Assembly (NCBI GenBank): GCA_963930645.1
Contig: OZ005656.1
Location: forward strand, 269,060,993 to 269,124,992
Direction of reading: 5' to 3'
DNA length: 64,000 bases
Source of the DNA: Salticus scenicus
Lineage: Eukaryota; Arthropoda; Arachnida; Araneae; Salticidae
The position numbers and the translations under genes are program-made. Within the stretch, counting starts at the first letter, position 1, and every line of letters begins with the position of its first letter. Below are positions 46,081-56,723 of this stretch, in pieces. The notes under the pieces are model-generated. The model saw nothing but the letters and a program-made list of their open reading frames with translations. It was not told the origin of the DNA and made no database searches.

Positions 46081-46590
46081 ATAAAATAATTATAAGATAA
46101 AAACTTTGTATATACCATGTTTTTAAATTTTCTGGTGAATAGCTATAGAATTACATTAGCACTTTATCAATGTCTATAAATTTTTTTAAGAGATAATGAC
46201 GTCAATTTTTGTGATATGCATAATTAATCTTTTTACAATTTTTTAACGTTCACGTTTAATTAAATGTATTTATTTTTATGTCAAAAGTAAATGAACTCCT
46301 TTTTTTTTTTTTTTTTTTTTTTTTTTTGCAACAATTAAATTATAGCTAATATTTAAATGGCTATTTTTAAAGCTATTAGGAGGTTATTATTTTCATGTTT
46401 TAATTAATTAAAAGAAAACTAATCAAAAGTTCGAAAAACGGGGTTCGAAGTATTGTGTTGTCATCGGGTTCTGAACTATTCTGAAAGTTTCAAATGTCTA
46501 GCTAGTAGGGAAGTTAGTTAAAAATTGGTCGCAAAATGTGTACCGCACAAACAAGAGTCGAAGTTAATAAAAATATGGTAAAAAAGGGAT
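46081..46590 (+). repeat. Dispersed repeat family F, copy 2
   Basis: Partner of 16,467-16,955 in the same orientation, with an expanded T-tract (46,298-46,327) where copy 1 has a short one. The homopolymer difference is the largest change between copies. Confidence 0.7.
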
Positions 46591-46869
46591 TCATTTTATT
46601 ATTATTATTATTTATTGTCTGTTAGAGTAGAAATATGTCTTTGTTACCAAAAAAACGTCGAACAGCTGCAAAATATTGAATCACTGATAAATTATGAAAC
46701 GCTTTCCCATATTAGGGGATATAATTAACTGAGAATAAGTCAAATAATAAATGACTGAAGGTTACCTAAACAAGAACGAAAAATCATGTCGTTCGCATTC
46801 ACTATTAACGCTTTCCAAATGTACGTTCTCATTGCATCGTGTAATATTCAATGTTTCTTTGACTACGTT

Positions 46870-47300
46870 ATCACACAACAAAAAGACAGACAGATAAATT
46901 AATTGAATTCATAATCAATCTCAAACATTGTTGAACACTGTTAAAAGTGCTTAACACTAGCGGAAATACAATTCCAGCAATTTCCAGCTATAGCCCTTAA
47001 TGTATCTGAATATTTTCGAGTAGCCCTATTAATCTGAGCGTATTAAAATATCGTTTATAGAAATACTAGCTTTCATAGAACGCGATACTTTGGAATACAT
47101 TCTGTTGTTCCTGTACACAAATCAATGGTGGTATATACTCCATTTTCAGTAGCGAACGTTACGTTCGACAGTGAACTTAAATAATATGTATGAATTTCAA
47201 GGAATTCCATTATTATTTACGGGAGTTAGAGCGTGGACGGAGAGACAGATAGACAAACCGAATTCATAAACGATTTTCAACTTTGTTGAAAAGTGTTAAA
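46870..47300 (-). repeat. Family C repeat copy
   Basis: Reverse copy between heads near 46,880 ('AAAAAGACAGACAGATAAAT') and 47,235 ('GCGTGGACGGAGAGACAGA'), ending 'CTTTGTTGAAAAGTGTTAAA'. Body 'CTGTTGTTCCTGTACACAAA' and 'AGTAGCGAACGTTACG', the latter an apparent local duplication of ACGTT. Confidence 0.6.
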
Positions 47301-47304
47301 AACT

Positions 47305-48020
47305 GGTATGTTGTGGTCATTTCAAAACTTTCTTCTAAAAATATCCCATAACTTATTAAAATTATTTTTCAATGTGACTGTAGACGATATACACCATCGA
47401 AAAATGTAGCACTCAATGCTGAAAGAAAACTAATTTCGTGCCGTAACAAGCGATATGTTATTAAATGTTTTTTTTTTTTTTTTTAATGAACAAATCGATA
47501 ACTTTACAGATCTATAATATCTATCTATTACAAATGTAGTTCAATCATTCTTTTTAAAGGAATTGATGAATTCTTTTGGAAGATATTCATGCTAAAAATT
47601 TTCACCGTCCCATTGGGTACTTTCTTTGAGGGAGGTAGCGTTTCTTCTACATCTATACTAATGACATGCCGTTCTGATTTACATATATATACGAGTATAA
47701 AGGAATGCGTACAGATTTACAACATACTTTTAAATTTTCGATATTCCTATTAGGTTTTTAAAATTTTTATGTTTTATGTGATTTTTTTTTTTTTTTTCAT
47801 CGACAATTTCCTTTGAGTTGTAATTCCAAACTGATGCAAAAATAAATAAATAAATAAATAAATAAAATGCTTGCAATTTTTTTATTTATATTTTTTCGAC
47901 ATAAAAAGAAACATTTCTTTACACGTTGCAGTATATTGTTTCAAAAGTGTTTTTTCAATTTATCTGAAAGTGAGAATAATTTTCGTTTAGAACTCTGTAT
48001 ATAATAAATAAAAAACATGC

Positions 48021-48056
<36 letters not shown>

Positions 48057-48414
48057 AGTTTTTAAAATAATTGCTTATAACTCCGTTATTTAACATGCTG
48101 CCGTCACACAAATTCATCCATAAATTGTACTGAGTCTATATTAACATATACTAAAGATACAGATCATTTCGTTTATTAATACAGGATGATCATAAACATT
48201 ATTGATTTATCTCAATTTGTTACTGGCCCTCTAAAAGTTGTCTTAAACCAATCTTCACTGAAATACATGAGGAAGACCCAGACATTTAAATGTCCAATGT
48301 TTGAAAACATTTCATCGAGAAATAAGTTTTTAAATTGAAAAAAAAATAAAACTGATCGTTTGAAAATCCTGGTAAACGTTTAAGCAGGCGTGTATATCGC
48401 CCACAAAGTTTTTG
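47305..48414. other. Family A start fragment and AT-rich sequence
   Basis: 'CTGGTATGTTGTGGTCATTT' with 'ACTTTCTTCTA' at 47,306-47,340 is a family A start directly abutting a family C end. The remainder is AT-rich with T tracts and an AAAT microsatellite near 47,845. Confidence 0.45.
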
Positions 48415-48548
48415 TAACACACTCAGACAGACTTTATCAAAAAATTGACAAATTATGTTCAGGACATCTATAAACGTATAAATCCCCCGAATACATAAGG
48501 TCGAAAAATTTAACGAATCCAATACTTTCTTCTTTCTAATGAAAGAAA
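48415..48548 (+). repeat. Family A tail fragment
   Basis: 'ACACTCAGACAGACTTTATC', 'CAGGACATCTATAAACGTAT', 'AAGGTCGAAAAATTTAACGA' and a terminal hairpin (ACTTTCTTCTTTCT / AGAAAAGAAGAAAGT). It is the 3' part only. Confidence 0.55.
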
Positions 48549-48607
48549 AGAAGAAAGTAACAAGTAAAGTCATGCATCACCCATAAATTTTGATACACTC
48601 TCTCATA

Positions 48608-49864
48608 CAGTAAAACCTCTCTAAGATGGACACCTACGGTTCCAAGAAAAAGTGTCCAACTTAGAGAGGTGTCCAACTTATAACGGTGGTTACTTTTTTC
48701 GATTTAATTAAACTGTATCTATGCTTGTCTTTGAACTTTTAATCACATCTAAATGTAATACAATTAAGTATTCACGACTTATATACAAAAAAATAATTAA
48801 TTTGCTAATTTAAAATTTAAACTGTCATGTTGTGGCCATTATAATACTTTCTTCTATAATTTTTTATATAACAGCGCCACCTACCAGTTAACATGCACGA
48901 AAATTTAATCAATATATCACGATAAAGATTTTGCATATGCATTTTGGTGCAATTTTATCCCATAGACGCTGAGATAGTCATGGGGAAAATCGGAGAATGT
49001 GAGTAAAAGTAGCACCACCTGTCTGCTGATCTATACCCAAATTAATCTAACATTCATTTTCATAACGACCATCTCACATATAAAGATTGGTGAATTTACT
49101 CATTCTAGAAACTGAGATATAGTTTTCCGGTGAACGGGGAAAACTGCAGTATAGTAGCAACACCTGTCAGTTGGTATGCATCCAAATTGAATCAGCATCG
49201 TTTTTTCCTATAGATCTCTCCCATATTAAGTTTAGTGCAATTGTACACTCAAGTTAAACTTGGTAGGAAAAATAAAAGGGACAAATGAAGAGGAACCCTA
49301 CCAACCAAAATGTATTTTCTAATGCCTATTTTAAAACAGTCTACGTCAAAACATGCCCGTAGGCTGTCTGTGGATTATTTTCAAAAGAAAAAAGCAAGGA
49401 TAATTAATGAAATTCAGTAAAAAGAAAGACTATTGCATTATGCACTAAATTACAGTAATTTGGGAATGTTTCAACTGAAGAAAAGAAATATTTTTTTATA
49501 AGATAAGACAAAGGTGAATATATTGTGACAAGAAACATTGTCTTTTTTTTTTTCTTTCTTTAGATATTTACAGTTATTTCTACAAGGGATGAGTAAAATT
49601 TCTAAAAAAAAAAAAAGAAAAAGAGTGAGAAAAGGGAATTCTACATTTTAAGGGAAACATTCACAAAAGGGAAAATTTTATTTCTTTGTTCCTGTCTTAT
49701 CGGGTAAAAGTGTCCAACTCAGGGCAGTATTTCAATGTCCAACTTCCAAGTTAAAGGGGTGTCCAACTTATAGAGGTTGGACATAATGTTAATCCTATGG
49801 ATACATTCCGTTCCGAGAAAAAGTGTCTAACTTAGAGGGGTGTCCAATTTGAGAGGTTGCACTG
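48608..49864. mobile_element. pogo/Tigger-like non-autonomous element
   Basis: TA at 48,606-48,607 and 49,865-49,866. The left end CAGTAAAACCTCTCTAAG and right end GAGAGGTTGCACTG are inverted. 'GTGTCCAACTTAGAGAGG'-like sub-repeats recur near both ends. CAGT-type termini with TA duplication and CCTCTC motifs are typical of Tigger/pogo elements. The 1,257-bp element contains a family A fragment (48,826-49,245) and no transposase. Confidence 0.75.
48826..49245 (+). repeat. Family A copy inside the Tigger-like element
   Basis: 'TGTCATGTTGTGGCCATTAT' with ACTTTCTTCTATAATTTTTT, and modules on 'CAGCGCCACCTACCAGTTAA', 'TAGCACCACCTGTCTGC' and 'AGCAACACCTGTCAGTTGG'. It lacks the GACA head and terminal hairpin. 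Confidence 0.6.
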
Positions 49865-50369
49865 TATTACTGAATACAGCTATAATAAAAATGAATCGGA
49901 AAATAACTGAGTGAATATTATTTAAAAATCGAGAAAGTTAAATGATACATCACTTATAAATCATGAGATACTTTTCTAATATTATGAGACATAGTAAAAG
50001 TGAAAGTGAGTCTAAAAATGGTTGAATGATTGCTATTTTTACGCCCCCCCCCAAAGAAAAAAAAAAAAACGGAAAAGAAAATAATGATGTAACAAGAAAT
50101 TAAAATCACGTATGGGGGGGGGGGGAACATTCCAACGTTTTGCAGAAAAGGAAATATTAACATCTAGCAAACCTGTGCGAAATTTTCGCACTTTGCTTCT
50201 TATTTATCTTTAAAATTTGAAACTCATAAATATTAGACCAATTTCACCACCTAATGAAATTTTTAATTTCGCAGAAGCCAAATTATTATTAGAACCAAAT
50301 TAACATTGTGCAATAGTGACAGCAAAATCATTTAAAGAAAGTTTTCGAAATAAAATTCATGGTTGACGA

Positions 50370-50542
50370 CAGTGGCGGATCCAGAACTTGACTTTTGGGG
50401 GGGGGGGGGGGCTGAGATTTTTCAAAGTGTTATTCTAGACCAATAAAAAATTTACAATTGCAATATTCAATTGTGAATGCCAGTGTTTTGGGGGGGGGGG
50501 CTTCAGCCCCTAGCCCCCCCCCCCCCCTTAAATCCGCCACTG
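50370..50542. mobile_element. hAT MITE with perfect 8-bp duplication
   Basis: GTTGACGA at 50,362-50,369 and again at 50,543-50,550 flanks a 173-bp element with ends CAGTGGCGGAT and ATCCGCCACTG. Internal G- and C-tracts (near 50,397-50,411, 50,491-50,500 and 50,515-50,527) make it locally GC-rich. 8-bp duplication with CAGTG termini fits hAT. Confidence 0.9.
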
Positions 50543-50550
50543 GTTGACGA

Positions 50551-51514
50551 CCCAGTTTTCATACTTCCGCAGGCAGTGCAGTTTTAGTATAGGAAATGAC
50601 GCCTTTTAAATTATTGTCGCTCTGTTGGCGATGACTTTTCATTTATTTATTTTGGCACAATTTTTTATTTAAAAAAACTAATTCTTAATTCTATTATACT
50701 TTTTATGATTGCGTTTTTTAGTAAATTTATGATAATAATTCATATTTTATAAGTATTGCATATATATACATTTATATATATTTAAAATATTGATATGTTT
50801 AAAATGACGCTTGCAAAGATTCTGAAGAAGCAACTGTTAAAAATACATTTTTCTATAAAATAATCTCATCAGACAAATGTCGTCATTTTTTCTTATTAGA
50901 TCATTGAGCTGAGTCTGCGTGCTTAAATATTGTCGCAGATCTCGCGTGTTTTAATTAATTACATCATTATCGCATCGTTTAGACAAAATATAATCGTAAC
51001 TGGTCCACGTTAGAGAAATATTATATAGATTTTGAATGAAATATTTACCGGTTGAAAGAAACTATTAAGATCTATTAGAGACAGACATAAAATTTCATTA
51101 ACCATTTTGTAGCATATAATATTTATAATAATAATCAGATCTTTCATAAGTTTTATTCTTCGCTTCTGTTTGAGGTTGTTTTTATCTCTTCTAATTATAT
51201 ATGTGTTAAAATAAGAAAAGTATTTTGGTGACGCATAATTTTTCAGTCCATTTCCAAATTTTTGCGTGGTTCTGTCTAACAAGTTCAGAAATGGTGTAAA
51301 AACATGATATTAAGTTGAAAAAAAAATTATCATTTTCTAAAATACATAAATTATTTTCACGCTCCAGAAAGTTTTGGGCAATTTATATGCTTGTCACAAG
51401 AAACAGAAAAATTTTCACGTGGAATATTTTTAGTTTAGATTCTCCTTTTTAATTTAATATACGCGTTCTCTCTATTTCAAGCGTTCCTGAACGATATCTT
51501 ACATGAAAATTCAC
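50551..51514. other. AT-rich stretch without a recognised gene
   Basis: A minus-strand open frame at 51,010-51,282 (90 codons) matches nothing I recognise and is rich in Ile/Asn/Lys. No other feature. Confidence 0.45.
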
Positions 51515-51680
51515 CTGTGACGCCTTCTCTAAGCCTTTTCATCACAGCGAAAGCCGCTAATGATACATATTCTAGTTCCTTTCTCAACTCGCTGCCCGCT
51601 GTGTTTATTCCACTCCTGTTAGAGATCACCTCCGCAGATAGTGAGTTTTTTTTTTTATTCTGAGTTTTCGTCATTTCTTC
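51515..51680 (-). CDS. Candidate internal coding exon, function unknown
   Basis: The open frame within 51,477-51,674 encodes SAEVISNRSGINTAGSELRK followed by ELEYVSLAAFAVMKRLREG, which is unusually free of A/T-driven residues for this window. On the minus strand it is preceded by 'GTGTCTGATTTCAG' (acceptor-like, before 51,680) and followed by CACAG then GTGAAT (donor-like, after 51,515). That would give a 166-bp exon in phase 0 at its start. An A11 tract adds a Lys run early in the exon. I do not recognise the protein. A chance open frame remains the more likely explanation until transcript evidence exists. Confidence 0.25.
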
Positions 51681-52689
51681 CTGAAATCAGACACCGATAT
51701 CCTGAAACGGAACGTTTGATGGGCGTGCTGAGTACACCACTCATCACCGAAAGGCGTTTACTTTATTTTGATTTCATTCGATTTTTTTACATAAAATCAG
51801 CATAAAACACCTGTAAAAATTTACGCACCGTAACCGCTGCTGATGATAACAAACTGCAGCACAGGGTGTCAGACCATCTTAACTGTAATTTTTTTTTTTT
51901 TTTTCAACATCATGTAAAATAAATAAAACGTAGAAAAGAAGAGAAAAAATTTACGTCATTTTTAGCCGACAAAGGCATCTTTTTTAATCTGCGATACAAT
52001 AGTTTTATTACTTTTTCAATGGGATTATTGAAATTAAGTATAGGATAAAACGCGTTTCCACACTACGAGAATTAGAAAGAAAAAAGAAGGAAGAATTTGA
52101 TTACATTGTGAATATTGATACAAAATTACTATTCAAGGGACAATTGGAGGAACAGATAAGTAATTTTAACGTGCGAAATAGTTCCCGAAATCGAAATAGC
52201 ATTTGATATTCTGCACAATAGGACAGTTTGACTACCTGATTAACTACAGTTGGCATAGGTGGACTCCTCTGTGTGTTCCCCATCACATGTTTGTTTCCAC
52301 ACATTTTAATGAGGCTCGAATTTGTTCTCCTTTTTGATATCAGAAACTTTGCCTTGTAAAGGCAGGCGACATTTATTTGTGCATAACTCTAACTAGTTTA
52401 GAACTCTCACTAGTTTATGGACTCAATCACCTAATTTACTGTTGAACCTACATTTATTCTAGATTGCGATTAATTGTATTTAAAAATAAAGAATTGTATT
52501 TTAAGGCTGTAATATACTCCATTTGACGCTACCTCATCTGACCGGATACGTTACAGCTTAATTGGTAAAAACTATCAAAGCAAAATTGACATATGGGAAA
52601 TTTTGCCCTAATCCCCCATGTTAAGAAAATCATAAATTTTGAATTAACTTCTGAAGTTTTTCAATTAGAATGTTGCAAATGAATAGGGT
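51681..52689. other. AT-rich stretch without a recognised gene
   Basis: T-tract near 51,890. A minus open frame at 52,101-52,304 is unsupported. Confidence 0.45.
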
Positions 52690-52915
52690 TCTTGCCAGTG
52701 TCAAATAATATTTTAAAACTCATCCGACCTCTTTGCGATCATTTGTTCGTGAGATATCGTGTACACAGACTAACAGACTAACACACTAACGGACTAACAG
52801 ACATCCTACAGACGGACACCATACTCATTTTGATATAATTGGATTCCTCACACCTGAAAACGTGTAAAAAAGTCAAAAAACCGAGGTCGAAAATTTTCAC
52901 GATTACCTAAGTTCC
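52690..52915 (+). repeat. Family A-like tail with diverged repeat
   Basis: 'TTTGTTCGTGAGATATCGTG', then an ACTAACAGACTAAC-type repeat in place of GACA, 'ACCTGAAAACGTGTAAAAAA' and 'CCGAGGTCGAAAATTTTCAC'. It ends before the usual hairpin. It is a distinct subfamily. Confidence 0.55.
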
Positions 52916-53249
52916 CCATACCTAGTATGATGGGAAGCTAAAAGCACATTGCAAAAGTTAGACTTTAAATGAGGAGAAAGATTATATTTTAAAAGATTAT
53001 ATTGAAATTTGAAATAATATCTGTTATGAAAATTATATTTGTTGGAAGAAATTACTTGAAAAATTATATAGTTTAGGTTCGAAAGTTTTTTTTTTTTTTT
53101 TTTTTTTTTTTTCAAAATGGCCGTGAAGAAACGCTCCTGAATGACAATTCAAAAATGCTTTTTATTTAGCAGTCAAAAGAGCGGTATGACAGTATCAGGA
53201 AAAATATACTGGCATCATAATCAAATTTAAAGAACAGTGAGAAATATAT
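52916..53249. other. AT-rich stretch, nothing recognised
   Basis: T28-type tract at 53,085-53,112. No gene. Confidence 0.55.
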
Positions 53250-54276
53250 GAGGATGTTACTCACATATTTAAATAAATTTAATTTTTATTCGAAATCTAT
53301 TAAGTACCAAATTATCAGCTAAATAATATCAGTTCATTCAATTCATTAACTGTATAATAGAAATTTTCTTTTAATATTATAATAAAGATTCATTGAAAGA
53401 CCTCAGTTTCCGTTAACAACGCTCTTGAAAACTCAAATAAATAATTGTAGATTTATTACCTTGTTTGTTGAATAAATATCATTAACTGATACAATTTAAA
53501 TTTTTTCTGGTTAATAAATATCTTCTTTGATTACCCATCAGAAGTCAACTAACTGAAAGTTCAAAGTATTATTTATTAAATAAATTACTCTTTTAGAAAA
53601 CTCAACTTTAAGTAATATTGCACAAGTTTATTTCATTATACCTAAATTTAGAAATCCCTGTGAGTTAATATCATTAAGAAATGATTTAGTGTCTAAATTA
53701 CAATTATAGTGCAATCGTTAGATGTAGCGGTTTCTTATTCTTATGAGTTATTTTGTTGGCGAAATAATTGACTATATGTTTTAATAACGAACTTGTGAAT
53801 TCAAAATATTTATATCATTTTATTCGAGAAACAAAGAAAGTATTTAGTATTATATATATATATATATTTTTTAATATTAGCTTTTTAGTTCAGACATCCG
53901 AGTTCTGCGTTAGTGAATGGGACCAGAACGGCTCCAGATCATGGTATAGAGGATATACGCTAATCTTCGTGGCTCTCTCTCATCTCTTGCAGTCCCCGAA
54001 CAGAATGTACTGTTCTTTAAATTTGATTATGATGCCATTATATTTTACTTGATACTGTCATACAGCTGCTAAATAAAAATCACGACGAAGATTAGCGTAG
54101 ATCCTCTACGATGATCTAGAGCCGTTCTGGTCCCATTTACTGGCGCAGAACTGGGATGGTTGAACTAAGAAGTCAATATTCAGAAAAAAAACAGCAAAAT
54201 TTAAAGGCTAAATACTTTCTTTGTTTCTCGAATAAATTGATACAAAACTTTGAATTCACAAATTCGTTATTAAAAC

Positions 54277-54291
54277 ATATAGTCAATTATT
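54277..54291 (+). repeat. 15-bp target duplication, left
   Basis: ATATAGTCAATTATT, repeated at 55,322-55,336. The uninterrupted arm of the surrounding palindrome contains this sequence only once (as its complement at about 53,762-53,776), which confirms it as a target duplication. Confidence 0.9.
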
Positions 54292-54330
54292 ATTTTTAAC
54301 GTACACAAACATCAAACCGTCTCAATTATA

Positions 54331-54552
54331 TATATTAAAAGCAAACACGTTTTATTTATGGAGACAAAAAATTTTTAAGTTAAAATACATTTAAAAAACA
54401 AAAATTACATATAAAAACAATTAAAATCAGACGTTTCGAAACCCGTCCGGGTTTCCTCATCAGTAATTACAACACAATATGCAAACAGGACATGAACACT
54501 CAAGGAATTTAAAGGAGTACAGAATATTGAGTAGCCAGTGCGCATGCTTCAT
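54331..54552 (-). repeat. Inverted terminal repeat of the Penelope-like element, left
   Basis: Reverse complement of 55,106-55,321 over about 215 bp with few mismatches and one small indel ('GAGTAGCCAGTGCGCATG' here against 'CATGCGCACTGGCTCC'). Contains a minus-strand hammerhead core. Confidence 0.9.
54425..54468 (-). ncRNA. Hammerhead ribozyme motif (left repeat)
   Basis: Minus strand: CTGATGA (54,457-54,463), stem II GAAACCC / GGGTTTC with a GGAC loop, GAAA, then the self-complementary ACGT as a minimal stem III and C17 at 54,430. Stem I is about 5 bp (AATTA with TGATT, one G-U). One extra G lies between CTGATGA and stem II. The ACGT stem III suggests that cleavage would need a dimer, as in other Penelope-type hammerheads. 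Confidence 0.7.
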
Positions 54553-54553
54553 A

Positions 54554-54619
54554 GGGGGAAGCTGATAATGTTTTCACGATTAAAACGAATCTATCGTGAA
54601 AACATTATCAGCTTCCCCC
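54554..54619. repeat. 27-bp perfect hairpin at the left repeat/body junction
   Basis: 54,554-54,580 and 54,593-54,619 are exact reverse complements (core AGCTGATAATGTTTTCACG) around a 12-nt loop. It lies exactly where the inverted repeat meets the body, so it probably records the template switch that inverted the 5' part. Confidence 0.85.
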
Positions 54620-54703
54620 CTCCTTCGTTTCCTCCTGCAAATTCCCCCTCTACTCCAATGAAAATGAAAAATTCACTTATTAATAAAAACATTTATTATT
54701 TCT

Positions 54704-55030
54704 ATGCCATATTTTGGTTTTCCTTCAGAATTTATTTCTAAATTACTTAAACAACATAATATTTATACTGCTTTCCGGCCAATTAAACAATTAAAAAACG
54801 TCCTTTTCAACTTTAAACCCATAACCCCTTCTCTGGATTTAACTGGTGTAATATATTTAATTCCTTGTAAAAATTGCAAATCTGTTTATATAGGTGAAAC
54901 TGGCCGTACAGCAAAAATTAGACTACAAGAACACAGACGATCTTTTAAAAATTGCAACCAAAATTCTAAAATTGTAATCCATTCAATAGAAACCGATCAT
55001 ATTCCTGACTTCGATAATATAAAAATTTAA
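54704..55030 (+). pseudogene. GIY-YIG endonuclease domain of a Penelope-like element
   Basis: This 108-codon segment encodes the nuclease domain that nicks target DNA in Penelope-like retroelements. Visible motifs are GVIY (residues 48-51), the zinc-finger-like CKNC (55-58), YIGETGR (62-68), R73 and EH (76-77), followed by 'HSIETDHIPDFDNIKI' near the end. The GIY-YIG Tyr, Arg and Glu positions appear present. The frame stops at 55,030, but similar C-terminal coding ('NYKSRIFLESWHTAKH') continues in another frame, so a frameshift has occurred. Upstream there is no reverse transcriptase. The Met used here is simply the first in frame. Confidence 0.85.
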
Positions 55031-55105
55031 ATTCTGGTGTTCATAATTATAAATCGCGTATTTTCCTTGAGAGCTGGCACACTGCCAAGCATCTCCACAC
55101 TATCA

Positions 55106-55321
55106 ATGAAGCATGCGCACTGGCTCCTCAATATTCTGTACTCCTTTAAATTCCTTGAGTGTTCATGTCCTGTTTGCATATTGTGTTGTAATTACTGATG
55201 AGGAAACCCGGACGGGTTTCGAAACGTCTGATTTTAATTGTTTTTATATGTAATTTTTGTTTTTTAAATGTATTTTAACTTAAAAACTTTTAGTCTCATA
55301 AATAAAACGTGTTTGCTTTTA
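55106..55321 (+). repeat. Inverted terminal repeat of the Penelope-like element, right
   Basis: Starts ATGAAGCATGCGCACTGG and ends AAACGTGTTTGCTTTTA. Mirrors 54,331-54,552. Carries the plus-strand hammerhead core. Confidence 0.9.
55190..55233 (+). ncRNA. Hammerhead ribozyme motif (right repeat)
   Basis: CTGATGA (55,195-55,201), stem II GAAACCC (55,203-55,209) / GGGTTTC (55,214-55,220), GAAA (55,221-55,224), minimal stem III ACGT (55,224-55,227), C17 at 55,228, then TGATT pairing with AATTA (55,190-55,194). The triplet before the scissile bond is GUC. All conserved core nucleotides are present; one extra G sits before stem II. Confidence 0.75.
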
Positions 55322-55336
55322 ATATAGTCAATTATT
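55322..55336 (+). repeat. 15-bp target duplication, right
   Basis: Identical to 54,277-54,291. The right arm of the large palindrome resumes immediately after it with TCGCCAACAAAATAACTC. Confidence 0.9.
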
Positions 55337-55853
55337 TCGCCAACAAAATAACTCATAAGAATAAAAAATCGTTACATCTAACGACTGCACTATAATTGTA
55401 ATTTAGAAACTAAATCATTTCTTAATGATATTAACTGACAGGGATTTCTAAATTTAGCTTTAATTAAATAAACTTGTGCAATATTATTTGACGTTGAGTT
55501 TTCTAAAAGAGTAATTTATTTAATAAATAATACTTTGAACTGCCAGTTAGTTGACTTCTGATGGGTAATCAAAGAAATTATTTATTAACCGGAAAATATT
55601 TAAATTGCATCAGTTAATGATATTTATTCAACAAACAATATAATAAATATACAATTAATTATTTGAGCTTTCAAGAGCGTTGTTAACGGAACCTGTGATC
55701 TTTCAATAAGTCTTTCTTATAATATTTAAAGAAAGTTTGTATTATTCAGTTAAATTAATTGAATGAACTGATATAATTTAGCTGATAATTTGGTACTTAG
55801 TAAATTTCGAATAAAAACTAGATTTATTTAAATAATATGTGAGTAACATCCTC

Positions 55854-56723
55854 GCAATATCAGCCGCCAAAAGCCATGTGGTATTTTTTTTAGTAGTCGA
55901 TTTCATGGAATATTTTGCTAGCTATTAGATTTTCTTAACTTATTACCATTCCCATTAATTTATTTCTAACAACAGTTGTCTACAAGAGGGCGATTCGAGT
56001 AATATGAAATACCAACTATTCCATATTATTTGCGATTTTTGTAAAACTTGAATGTTGATAAAATTTTCAATACTGTTTATTTTCAATAATAATCTGAAAA
56101 TAAAATGTTTGTATTGCAATTATTCATGGTTTTCTGTAAAAATACTACCTTATTCCATATTATCCTTTAAGGAAATGGGTATTCCATATTTACCTTCATA
56201 ACTATTCCATATATTACGCACTTGGTCCATATTAACCGATAATCTTTTTCGTTCTTAACTAAAAATGTTGCATGTAAACTGTATTCTTTGTAATATAAAA
56301 CCATCAAAATACATTAACAACACTTGAATGCTTGCCATAGCCTAATCCACAAGGTTCGAAATTCTTCAGTTTATTATGTTCAAATTTCAGTTCAAATAGA
56401 AATGGTATTACATATTTACCAACTTTAGGCTGACCATATGTCCTCGAATCTCGAGGACAGTCCCCAAATCTCGAGGACAAAACTACCTTCGACCCCAAAA
56501 AATTACAACATATTTGGGGACGCCGGTTATAAATTTATTAATGTTTTATGATAGTAATTTATTTATTATATGTATAATAAATAAGCTGAAATAAGTTCTT
56601 TTAGGTGCTTTATACATAAAAATTATTAAAATTTTACAATTTAAGGTGATTTAATTATTATTTTTATTTTTTTGTCCTCGAAATTCGAGGACGCCGCCAT
56701 CTTTGTCCCCAAATTCAATAAAA
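55854..56723. other. AT-rich stretch with palindromic GTCCTCGA motifs
   Basis: Two 19-bp near-palindromes, GTCCTCGAATCTCGAGGAC (near 56,440) and GTCCTCGAAATTCGAGGAC (near 56,673), each lie next to TCCCCAAAT-type sequence and may be the ends of an unclassified ~290-bp element. No gene. Confidence 0.4.

Larger units (their letters stand above)
54292..55321 (+). mobile_element. Penelope-like element with inverted hammerhead terminal repeats
   Basis: A 1,030-bp insertion with a 15-bp target duplication. Order: about 39 bp outside the repeat, an inverted terminal repeat (54,331-54,552), a small hairpin (54,554-54,619), a GIY-YIG coding segment (54,704-55,030) and the other terminal repeat (55,106-55,321). 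Penelope-like elements combine a reverse transcriptase with a C-terminal GIY-YIG endonuclease, and their terminal repeats carry hammerhead motifs. Here the reverse transcriptase is absent, so the copy is 5'-truncated and rearranged. Inverted rather than tandem repeats are known in the family. Confidence 0.85.
53250..55853. mobile_element. ~1.56 kb palindromic element, split by a later insertion
   Basis: The left arm (53,250-53,972) is the reverse complement of 54,081-54,291 joined to 55,337-55,853. Outer ends are GAGGATGTTACTCACAT and ATGTGAGTAACATCCTC. Matching inner blocks are GGGACCAGAACGGCTCCAG (53,919-) and its partner near 54,121-54,137. The loop is about 108 bp (53,973-54,080). Arms are about 725 bp and roughly 85-90 percent matched by eye. 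Open frames in the arms are not transposase-like. No convincing target duplication was found, so the superfamily is unknown. Confidence 0.8.

Noticed and set aside
53768..54052. 94-codon open frame as a gene
   Set aside because: Lies across the arm and loop of the 1.56 kb palindrome. The mirror arm does not keep a matching frame and no domain is visible.
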